Assembly (NCBI GenBank): GCA_007120555.1
Contig: SKNL01000133.1
Span: 1 to 13,566 of the forward strand
DNA from: Balneolales bacterium
GTDB taxonomy: Bacteria > Bacteroidota > Rhodothermia > Balneolales > Natronogracilivirgulaceae
Reading direction: 5' to 3'
DNA: 13,566 nt
A program made the position numbers and the translations under genes. The notes under the pieces were generated by a model that ran no database searches, was not told where the DNA came from, and worked only from the letters and a program-made list of their open reading frames with translations. Shown here in pieces: positions 7,201-13,566 of the stretch. How positions within the stretch are numbered: position 1 is the first letter of the stretch; the number at the start of each line of letters is the position of its first letter.

Positions 7201-7677
7201 TTACATAGAATCAATTTGCCCGGAAAGCGAAATCATTTCGAGTGCGGTCATTGCTGCTTCACCGCCTTTGTTGCCGGCTTTTGTACCTGCCCGTTCTATG
7301 GCCTGCTCAATGGAATCTGTGGTCAAAACTCCGAATCCAACGGGAATCTGGTACTTCAGCATGACATCGGAAATTCCTCTGCTCGCGGATCCGGCTACGA
7401 AATCAAAATGCGGGGTGGATCCGCGGATAACCACCCCAAGGCAAATAATCGCATCATGCTTGCCTTTTTCGGCCAGCCTGGATGTGACCAGGGGAATTTC
7501 AAAAGAACCGGGGCAATATACGACATCTATCTGCGATTCATCAACCCCGTGGCGTTTCAACATGTCAATCGCGCCCTCCAGGAGCCGTTCGGTAATAAAA
7601 CTGTTCCATCGGGATACGACGATTCCGACTTTGACACCTGTAACGTTGAAAGTACCTTCTATCTTGTTCACTTGCAT
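7201..7677 (-). CDS. ribH: 6,7-dimethyl-8-ribityllumazine synthase
   Basis: Penultimate enzyme of riboflavin synthesis. It condenses 5-amino-6-ribitylaminouracil with 3,4-dihydroxybutanone 4-phosphate and usually assembles into pentamers or 60-mer shells. The 158-residue product is of standard length. Visible motifs are SRWNSFITERLLEGA (22-36, with W24 at the aromatic substrate-stacking position), CPGSFEIP (55-62), GVVIRGSTPHFDFV (81-94, with catalytic H90) and GVLTTDSIEQAIERAG (116-131, R129 near the phosphate site), followed by GNKGGEAA. ATG start at 7675-7677. Its first ten bases overlap the end of the PHP gene (ATGCAAGTGA), suggesting translational coupling. No other riboflavin genes and no FMN riboswitch are visible, so ribH is separated from the rest of its pathway here. 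Confidence 0.97.
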   Translation of the reverse strand: MQVNKIEGTFNVTGVKVGIVVSRWNSFITERLLEGAIDMLKRHGVDESQIDVVYCPGSFEIPLVTSRLAEKGKHDAIICLGVVIRGSTPHFDFVAGSASRGISDVMLKYQIPVGFGVLTTDSIEQAIERAGTKAGNKGGEAAMTALEMISLSGQIDSM

Positions 7678-8528
7678 AGTGTTTGTGGATATGTTTCTGT
7701 TTGGTCATGAACTCCGTTGCTGGAATATCTGAGCAGCGGCGAGTCCGGCTCAAGGGGAATATGAAGCACCCCGAACTGGTAATAATCCTGCACGGTGCCA
7801 TGAAAATCGGATCCTCCGGTAGCAATCAGGCCATGGCTCTCACAGTAGGTCAGATAGCGCCGTTTGTGGACACTTGTATGCGATGAGTGATAACACTCCA
7901 AGCCATCCAGCCCGCTCTCCTTCAGTTCTTTAATTTCAATGAAATTATAGGCGTTTCCGGGATGGGCGAGTATCGCAATCCCTCCGGCAAGGTGGATGTT
8001 ATCGATGACATCCGCAGCGTCCGGATAATCGACTTTATGATATGCGCCGGATTCATTGCCCAGATAGCGGACGAATACTTCCTGTGTGTCAGCTGCATAT
8101 CCCTTTTTTATCATGACGCGGGCTATATGCGGGCGCCCGATTGATGCCCGTCCGGCTTCACCCAGGACCTCATCATAGTTGATGTTGAATCCCATGGCGT
8201 TAAGTTTACGGATGATGTTCCGTGCACGATCCCTTCTTCTTTTTTTCTGATCCGCAAGAAGCTTGTCGAGCAGGGTCGCATCTTCAAAGGCATATGCAAG
8301 CATATGGCATTCACGTCCTTGGTAAAGCGTGCTGATCTCCACACCGGCCACTACACGGAGACGCGTCCCCTCAGCGGCCCTTCTGGCCTCTTCGATCCCT
8401 GCAAGGGTATCATGGTCGGTGATGGCAATGATATCCAGATCGGTCTCGAGTGCCTGTGACACCACCTGAGCCGGGGTCAATTTCCCGTCCGATGCCGTTG
8501 TATGGATATGTAAATCAGCTTTCAGCAC
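7668..8528 (-). CDS. PHP-domain phosphoesterase (RNase AM/TrpH/YciV-like)
   Basis: Metal-dependent phosphoesterase of the PHP superfamily, 286 residues, close in size and motif order to the YciV/TrpH group. E. coli YciV (RNase AM) is a 5'-3' exonuclease acting on short RNA 5' ends, and relatives hydrolyse 3',5'-nucleoside bisphosphates. Metal-ligand motifs are DLHIHTTASDG (5-15; H7, H9, D14), ITDHDT (36-41), GVEIS (62-66; E64), H75, RPHIA with H134, AILAHPG (186-191; H189) and GGSDFHG (238-244; D241, H243), so the site looks complete. The insert at about 90-180 fits the YciV helical subdomain. The start is GTG at 8526-8528, right before LKADLHIHT; a weak GAGAA lies a few bases upstream. It follows ctpA by 6 nt and overlaps ribH by 10 nt. 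The exact substrate cannot be read from the sequence. Confidence 0.88.
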   Translation of the reverse strand: MLKADLHIHTTASDGKLTPAQVVSQALETDLDIIAITDHDTLAGIEEARRAAEGTRLRVVAGVEISTLYQGRECHMLAYAFEDATLLDKLLADQKKRRRDRARNIIRKLNAMGFNINYDEVLGEAGRASIGRPHIARVMIKKGYAADTQEVFVRYLGNESGAYHKVDYPDAADVIDNIHLAGGIAILAHPGNAYNFIEIKELKESGLDGLECYHSSHTSVHKRRYLTYCESHGLIATGGSDFHGTVQDYYQFGVLHIPLEPDSPLLRYSSNGVHDQTETYPQTLCK

Positions 8529-8534
8529 TGTTTC

Positions 8535-10181
8535 TCAGGGTTCCAGTATGGAAAGATATCTTTCCCGGTTTTCAATGATGGCGACGCTTTTGCGTGCCGC
8601 ATCATCGGTTTTCAAATGTTCTTTCATCCGTGCGCGGCTGCCATTGAACCGGGAAATCAGCTCGAGATAGAGTTCTCTTTTGATATGTTCCGAATACCGT
8701 TCCTCTTCCCGCTTCTTCTCCAGCGCCACAAGCTCCTTCATGGCATCCATGCGATCGGCTGAGATTTCCATAACATCCGGATCAAGGGATTCCATAAATC
8801 GTTCAAGATGGCGTTCGGCACGGGTCGTATACCCGAATCCCTGCTCTTCCAGATACTTACGGAAAAGCTCATAGTAATCAGCCGGCCCCAAATCCGGATC
8901 CAGTTCATCCAATCCGGCAGTGTATTCATTGGCAAAGAAGAAATAGTGACTGTTCTGCAAGAGGGCAATTTCCAGCATGCTGTGTGATCGCTGTGGCACG
9001 ATTAAATCCGGTTCTATGCCGATTCCCTCGAAAACAGTACGGCCGCTGCGGGTGCTGTACCGTGTCCGGAGCGAATCCGGAACCTCCTGCATGGCCATTG
9101 CTTCCTCGCTGGTGAGGTACGGTGTGGACTGAATAGAACGACCGCTGGGAATGTAGTACTTGGAAGTAGTCATTTTCAGGGACATGTTGTAGGAGAGCGG
9201 CTGGACAATCTGCACCAGCCCTTTCCCGAAACTCCGTTCTCCTATCACTACGGCACGATCCAGATCCTGCAATGCCCCGCTTACGATTTCAGAGGCACTG
9301 GCGCTGCCGCTGTTCTGGAGCACCACGAGCGATCCGTCCGGATAAACCGGTTTTTCAGATGTCTCGTACTGCTGGTTGGCTCGGGACATACGTCCTTCGG
9401 TCCACACGACCTGCTCACCGGGCGGGACAAACTTGTCTATGATCTTGACGGCTTCATCCAGCAATCCGCCTGGATTATTCCGAAGATCCAGGACAAGTCC
9501 GTCCAGCGGCTGGTCTCCCTGCATATCCAGTATGGCCTCCCGGACTTCCTCGGCCGCGTTCTGTGCGAATCTTCGCAACAGGATATAGCCAACACGGGAG
9601 TCGGAGTCCAGCATCCCGTAATAGGTCACGTTTTTGACCTCTATGGTCTCCCGGGTCAGTTCAAATTCGAGCAACTCCTCAATACCGTACCGGCGGATGG
9701 TGATGACCACCATGGTTCCCGGATCGCCCCGGAGCAGGCTCTGAAGGTCCTCCGTTGTCATTTTTGTGACATCAATGCCATCCACATTTTTTAAGATGTC
9801 CCCTGCGCGGACGCCACGCCGTTCGGCAGAGTAGCCCTCAATCGGTGCTATAACGACAAGCTGTCCTCCGCGGGCACCGACTTCCAGTCCAACCCCGGCA
9901 TACTGGCCGGTTGTGACGATATCCATTTGCCTGCTTCCTGCCTCGTCTATCAATACGGTGTACGGATCCAGCTCATTGAGCATGGCATCGATGCCACTCC
10001 GGATCAGCTTCTCCGGATCAACCTCTTCAATGTACGAACCGGAGACATTCTCATAGACTTCGCTGAAGATCCTGAAGTTTTTCTGGATGAGAAAATACGG
10101 ATCGGGACGCAGAATGAAACCTGTGGCAGCAATACCTGCCACAATCAGCATGATAAGAACAGTACGGGAACTAAAACGCAT
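8535..10181 (-). CDS. ctpA: S41-family C-terminal processing protease (CtpA/Tsp-like)
   Basis: Periplasmic serine protease with a Ser/Lys dyad that degrades or trims proteins from their C termini; relatives control wall hydrolases. Starting at the ATG at 10179-10181, the product has 548 residues; a TTG three codons upstream is less likely. An N-terminal hydrophobic segment (about 8-24) is a signal anchor or uncleaved signal. A PDZ domain spans about 92-165 (QYAGVGLEVG, GVRAGDILKNVDG). The S41 core is about 190-395: LDGLVLDLRNNPGGLL, then GSASASEIVSGALQDL with nucleophile S295, and GERSFGKGLVQ with general base K320, spaced 25 residues as in E. coli Tsp. The C-terminal 150 residues form a charged, probably helical extension beyond the catalytic core. 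It follows the lytic transglycosylase by 40 nt, suggesting linked wall-hydrolase regulation. Confidence 0.93.
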   Translation of the reverse strand: MRFSSRTVLIMLIVAGIAATGFILRPDPYFLIQKNFRIFSEVYENVSGSYIEEVDPEKLIRSGIDAMLNELDPYTVLIDEAGSRQMDIVTTGQYAGVGLEVGARGGQLVVIAPIEGYSAERRGVRAGDILKNVDGIDVTKMTTEDLQSLLRGDPGTMVVITIRRYGIEELLEFELTRETIEVKNVTYYGMLDSDSRVGYILLRRFAQNAAEEVREAILDMQGDQPLDGLVLDLRNNPGGLLDEAVKIIDKFVPPGEQVVWTEGRMSRANQQYETSEKPVYPDGSLVVLQNSGSASASEIVSGALQDLDRAVVIGERSFGKGLVQIVQPLSYNMSLKMTTSKYYIPSGRSIQSTPYLTSEEAMAMQEVPDSLRTRYSTRSGRTVFEGIGIEPDLIVPQRSHSMLEIALLQNSHYFFFANEYTAGLDELDPDLGPADYYELFRKYLEEQGFGYTTRAERHLERFMESLDPDVMEISADRMDAMKELVALEKKREEERYSEHIKRELYLELISRFNGSRARMKEHLKTDDAARKSVAIIENRERYLSILEP

Positions 10182-10221
10182 ATGAGTCAAAGACAGGCAT
10201 CATTTTGAAGCGAAACGAACA

Positions 10222-12240
10222 TCAGTTAGGAATCCGTAACGTCTGTCCTGCATAGATTCTTGTTGACTGAAGGTTGTTCAGGCTCTGAATGGCCTGGACA
10301 CTTGTGTTGAAACTGCGGGCAATCACGGAAAGATTGTCGTTTGGTCGCACGGTGTAGATCCGGTAGTCGCCGTCACCGCTGACCGCCACCCTGGCGGAGG
10401 CGGTGGATGCGGAAAAGCTGTTGCGCTCAGCCCGGTTCATGTTGTTGAGCTGGGCATACTGGTCGCGCAGGTGTGCCGGCACATAGATGGTCAGGCGCTG
10501 GCCGGGACGGATCAGGTTGCCGATGTTGTTCCATGACCGCACACGCCACGCCTGGGTGTCAAACCATTCTGCAATATGGCCGACCGTGTCGCCGGATTTC
10601 ACCACGTAGGTGACGGGCGCCGAATTGGCCGGCTGATTGGCTGTGGGTGCCTGGGATGCCGCACGCAGCCGTGCTGTCTGGGCCCGTGAGGGTTCATCGG
10701 AGCGAATCGCTATGTTGCTTCCCCCGGGTACCGGTATCACAAGCTCCTGTCCTGGATGAATGATGCTGCTGAGGCCTTCATTTGCCTGGTATAGTGCACG
10801 CACTGTTGTCCCGTATCTGTTCGCGATCACACCAAGGGTCTCGCCCCTTTTTACACTGTGAATCACGATATTGTTCATCCGTTTCTCCTCCGGGATCTCC
10901 TTGTAAGCCTGCATGAAAGCCTCTTTCGATCCTTTCGGTATTTTCAGCGGATAGGGATTATCACCCGGCGGGGTTGCCCACCGAAGCAGTTCCGGATTCA
11001 GATAACGCATTGCCTGTGTGGTGATCCCGGCGCACTCGGCAAGGATGCTCAGATCCACCGAACCCTCGATTTCAACAATGTCATACTCATAGGGTTCAAC
11101 ATCATAGTGTTTTTCAAATCCAAAATCCTCGGGATTCATCGCTACCAGTGTTGCGGCTATAAAGCCCGGAACATACCCTCGTGTTTCCCTGGGAAGGAAG
11201 GGATAGATTTCCCAATAATTGCGGACTCCCCCGGCGCTTCGGACCGAGCTGAGCATCCGCCTGGTGCTGACGTTATAGTTTGCGAGCGCCAGATGCCAGT
11301 CGCCGTTCCAGTATTCGTGCAGGTCGCGCAGATGGCGGGCGGCGGCGCGGGTCGCTTTCACCGGGTCGCGTCGCTCGTCGACCCACCAGTTCACTTCCAA
11401 TCCGTATACGGAACCGGTGGCATAAATGAACTGCCACATTCCAACAGCACGGGCGTGGGAGCGCGCAGTGGGCACCAGTCCGCTTTCTATCATGGCGAGG
11501 TGCACAAGTTCTTCCGGCACATTCTCTTCCCTGAATATCTCCCTCATCATCGGAAAGTAGCGGGCCGAGCGTTCGAGCCAGCGCTCCATGATCTCCGGTC
11601 GGCGCACCGTCAGGTAGGCAATGTGATTGTTTACCTGCTGGTTGCGGATCAGCGGAACCTGTGTTTTTCCAATCTCAAGATCTTCCGGCAGCACGAACAT
11701 CTGTTTCTCGAACCAGTCCTCCTGTTCAGCCATCATCAGTTCGCGGTGGACCTGGAATATTTCTCCCTGCACATCAACAATGGAATCCGTAATACCATAG
11801 AATTCCTGGTATTCGGTCATAACCGTACGGTACAGTTCGGCAAACTGGCGGCTGTTGCGAATCTCAGGATGATCATCCAGCAGTGTCTGGATGGCATGAA
11901 GCGCATCGGTGATGTAGTCCTCGGCTGATACCGGATCGGTATTGATCTGTGCTTCCAGGGAGAGCAGGTGGACCCGGTAGATGTACGCCAGCCGCTGGAG
12001 CAGCTCTGACGGCAGTTGCGTGCTCCCATTTGTTTCATCCAGCATCTCTTCGCGCTCCGGGGGAAACAAATGCGGCTCAAGTCGATCCAAAACGGTCGTT
12101 TGCGCAAGATCCGCACGGTCCACATGCAACATAAGTGGTTGCACCGTTTGGAGTTCGATACTCTTTGCACGCTCCTGGGCCAGGACGGGCCCGGAGATAA
12201 GGGTGACAGAAAACACTGTCAGCAGTACTCTGAAAATCAT
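10222..12240 (-). CDS. mltD: MltD-like lytic murein transglycosylase with three C-terminal LysM repeats
   Basis: Secreted peptidoglycan-cleaving enzyme of 672 residues. A signal peptide (1-21, ending LAQ) is followed by a poorly characterised helical N-terminal region (about 22-215). The SLT/GH23 domain spans about 230-370, with FREENVPEELVHLAMIESGL and proposed catalytic acid E252, then ARAVGMWQFIYATGSVYGL and the DWHLALANYNVS segment. A degenerate LysM-like stretch may lie at about 385-437. Three clear LysM repeats, which bind N-acetylglucosamine-containing glycans, occur at about 459-504, 544-588 and 627-671; each starts (I/V)xxVxxG(E/D)T or a variant and ends in a PGQxL or AGQTL motif. 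The linkers are Ser/Ala/Asn-rich. The cleavage site lacks an obvious lipobox, so this may be soluble rather than a lipoprotein like E. coli MltD. Upstream is a 128-nt gap after nadE. Confidence 0.92.
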   Translation of the reverse strand: MIFRVLLTVFSVTLISGPVLAQERAKSIELQTVQPLMLHVDRADLAQTTVLDRLEPHLFPPEREEMLDETNGSTQLPSELLQRLAYIYRVHLLSLEAQINTDPVSAEDYITDALHAIQTLLDDHPEIRNSRQFAELYRTVMTEYQEFYGITDSIVDVQGEIFQVHRELMMAEQEDWFEKQMFVLPEDLEIGKTQVPLIRNQQVNNHIAYLTVRRPEIMERWLERSARYFPMMREIFREENVPEELVHLAMIESGLVPTARSHARAVGMWQFIYATGSVYGLEVNWWVDERRDPVKATRAAARHLRDLHEYWNGDWHLALANYNVSTRRMLSSVRSAGGVRNYWEIYPFLPRETRGYVPGFIAATLVAMNPEDFGFEKHYDVEPYEYDIVEIEGSVDLSILAECAGITTQAMRYLNPELLRWATPPGDNPYPLKIPKGSKEAFMQAYKEIPEEKRMNNIVIHSVKRGETLGVIANRYGTTVRALYQANEGLSSIIHPGQELVIPVPGGSNIAIRSDEPSRAQTARLRAASQAPTANQPANSAPVTYVVKSGDTVGHIAEWFDTQAWRVRSWNNIGNLIRPGQRLTIYVPAHLRDQYAQLNNMNRAERNSFSASTASARVAVSGDGDYRIYTVRPNDNLSVIARSFNTSVQAIQSLNNLQSTRIYAGQTLRIPN

Positions 12241-12368
12241 GATATTCTGCGTTATGGGACCCGGATGAATGACTGTAATGATGGAAGCGAAGACAGCAGA
12301 TGCAATGCTGCCGGATACATCGGGCTAAATTACAGCAAAACTGTGACAATCGAAAGAATTTATAGCAT
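12241..12368. other. nadE-mltD intergenic region, no confident signal
   Basis: This 128-base gap is the widest on the minus strand upstream of the mltD-to-ctpA series and is a plausible place for a promoter. I found no convincing -35/-10 pair or TAnnTTTG box. A four-base-pair hairpin (ACAG, CAAAA loop, CTGT; 12332-12344) lies just past the nadE stop but has no long T-run, so it is not called as a terminator. Confidence 0.5.
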
Positions 12369-13566
12369 TTACCCCATTTCCGTCCAGCGCTGAACAATGG
12401 GCAGCCGACGGCCAAACCCGAATGCCTTGGAGCTGACCCGCAACCCCGGTGCCGCCTGTCTTCTCTTGTACTCATTCCGATCCACCATCCTGATCACATC
12501 GCGTACCTGAACTGCGGAATAACCCACTTCGATAATGGCCTCCACCGGACGCAGATCTTCAATATAGGCCTTGAGGATGCCATCAAGTATGTGATAATCA
12601 GGGAGGGAGTCGGTGTCTTTCTGATCCGGACGCAATTCGGCGCTCGGCGGCTTCTCAATCGTGCTCCGGGGAATAACCTCTTTTTGATAGTATGATGCAT
12701 TCAACCAGCGCGAAATCCGGAAAACCTCGGTTTTATAGACATCCGAAAGGATGGAAAGGCCCCCGGCCATATCCCCGTACAGCGTGCAGTAGCCGACCGC
12801 CAATTCCGATTTGTTGCCGGTATTGAGCAGCATATGACCGAATTTGTTGGATACGGCCATCAGCAGGGCACCCCTGCTCCGGCTCTGGATGTTCTCCTCC
12901 GTTACATCGAATTCCGCGTCCCCAAAAACAGGCGCAAGCGCTTCAAGGAATGAATCGTAAATGGTTTTTATGGGCAGATTGTAAAGCCGGATTCCAATAT
13001 TCCCAGCAAGTATTTCCGAATCGGTGATACTTCCCTCGGTTGAATACTGGGAGGGCATGGTAATTCCGAGTACCTGTTCCGGACCAAGGGCTTCTTTTGC
13101 TATTACGGCGGTCAGCGCCGAATCGATCCCGCCGCTCAGGCCCAGCACAACGCGGCCGGGCATGCCGCTTTTTGACACATAGTCACGCAAGCCAAGGACC
13201 AATGCCTTGAAAATCCGCTCTTCGGTTCCGGGGAACGGTTTCAACAGGCGGGTCGTGCCTGCCGGTTGGGCCGGGTCTGTCGTGCGCGTCGTGCCTGCGG
13301 GCTCCGGCGGACCCGATTCCGGCCAGCGGATATCGCCCCGGTCTTCTTCAAGCGTTGCCAGTCGCATCAGCACCTCGCCATCCGCCGAAATCACCGAGCT
13401 GATACCGTCAAACACCAGTTCGGTATTGGCCCCGATCTGGTTCGAGTAGATCAGCGGAATGCCGAGCCTTCTGGCGTGACGCTGCAGCATATCCTCGCGC
13501 ATCTCGGGTTTGCGGCGCGTGAAGGGCGAGGCTGAAATATTGATAAGGACCTCGGCGCCCTGCTTA
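12369..13566 (-). CDS. nadE: Glutamine-dependent NAD+ synthetase (N-terminal part cut by window edge)
   Basis: Final enzyme of NAD biosynthesis: amidates nicotinic acid adenine dinucleotide using ATP and ammonia delivered from glutamine. Reading runs off the right edge, so only the end of the N-terminal nitrilase-type glutaminase domain is seen (GAEVLINISASPF, then RREDML-like and NTELVFDG motifs); its catalytic Cys is outside. A proline- and threonine-rich linker contains PAGTTR twice. The synthetase domain follows, with the ATP pyrophosphatase loop GLSGGIDSALTA (about 13139-13104), the MPSQYSTEGS segment, LLNTGNKSELAVGYCTLYGD and the C-terminal EYKRRQAAPGLRV. An apparent ATG at 13500-13502 is internal, since the frame stays open upstream with good domain similarity. 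The stop is TAA at 12371-12369. The presence of the glutaminase domain distinguishes it from ammonia-only NadE. Confidence 0.95.
   Translation of the reverse strand, partial: KQGAEVLINISASPFTRRKPEMREDMLQRHARRLGIPLIYSNQIGANTELVFDGISSVISADGEVLMRLATLEEDRGDIRWPESGPPEPAGTTRTTDPAQPAGTTRLLKPFPGTEERIFKALVLGLRDYVSKSGMPGRVVLGLSGGIDSALTAVIAKEALGPEQVLGITMPSQYSTEGSITDSEILAGNIGIRLYNLPIKTIYDSFLEALAPVFGDAEFDVTEENIQSRSRGALLMAVSNKFGHMLLNTGNKSELAVGYCTLYGDMAGGLSILSDVYKTEVFRISRWLNASYYQKEVIPRSTIEKPPSAELRPDQKDTDSLPDYHILDGILKAYIEDLRPVEAIIEVGYSAVQVRDVIRMVDRNEYKRRQAAPGLRVSSKAFGFGRRLPIVQRWTEMG

Noticed and set aside
10858..11928. Open frame of 356 codons on the + strand opposite the lytic transglycosylase
   Set aside because: It lies antisense to a gene with clear SLT and LysM motifs, and its translation shows no recognisable domain. 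It is a by-product of coding bias.
12332..12344. Hairpin after nadE as an intrinsic terminator
   Set aside because: The stem is only four base pairs and no T-run follows.
13207..13535. Small open frames on the + strand opposite nadE
   Set aside because: They are antisense to the conserved glutaminase and linker coding region and have no independent support.

Overview
The window reads as a housekeeping cell-envelope region of a Gram-negative bacterium from the Bacteroidota/Rhodothermota/Balneolota side of the tree. The placement rests on three things. The order isoprenyl transferase - BamA - Skp/OmpH paralogues is typical there. The RodA variant carries QNDTGTAL where many bacteria have QPDxGTA. 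Gene starts almost entirely lack Shine-Dalgarno sequences. The exact genus cannot be read from the sequence. No mobile element, CRISPR array, tRNA or rRNA is visible, and no stretch over 300 bases lacks a gene.

Layout: the left end (1-1133, + strand) holds the 3' part of rodA, the elongasome peptidoglycan polymerase. A 174-base convergent gap follows, carrying a 15-base tandem repeat (1211-1284). Everything else is on the minus strand and is transcribed right to left: nadE (cut by the right edge), an MltD-like lytic transglycosylase with LysM repeats, an S41/CtpA-type protease, a PHP phosphoesterase, ribH, uppS, bamA, three consecutive Skp/OmpH-type chaperones and rnhB. Most junctions in this series are short or overlapping: 40 nt between mltD and ctpA, 6 nt between ctpA and PHP, a 10-nt PHP/ribH overlap, 2 nt between bamA and the first skp, and about 25 nt between the later genes. 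This suggests one or a few long transcripts. Larger gaps where a promoter or terminator might lie are nadE-mltD (128 nt), skp-A/skp-B (114 nt), uppS-bamA (59 nt) and ribH-uppS (56 nt).

Functional theme: RodA polymerises glycan strands. UppS makes the undecaprenyl carrier that lipid II and O-antigen precursors need. MltD-like and CtpA-like proteins trim wall and periplasmic proteins. BamA inserts outer-membrane proteins that the Skp chaperones escort across the periplasm. NadE, RibH, RNase HII and the PHP enzyme are cofactor or nucleic-acid housekeeping genes sharing the transcription unit.

I do not see evidence of a new defence, mobile or biosynthetic system. The points most worth a second look are the three tandem Skp paralogues, the 15-base minisatellite just past rnhB and the basic repeat peptide it encodes in a shifted frame, the TTG start of uppS next to a hairpin, T-run and paired AAACGGT sites, and the non-canonical NYNVS motif in the lytic transglycosylase.
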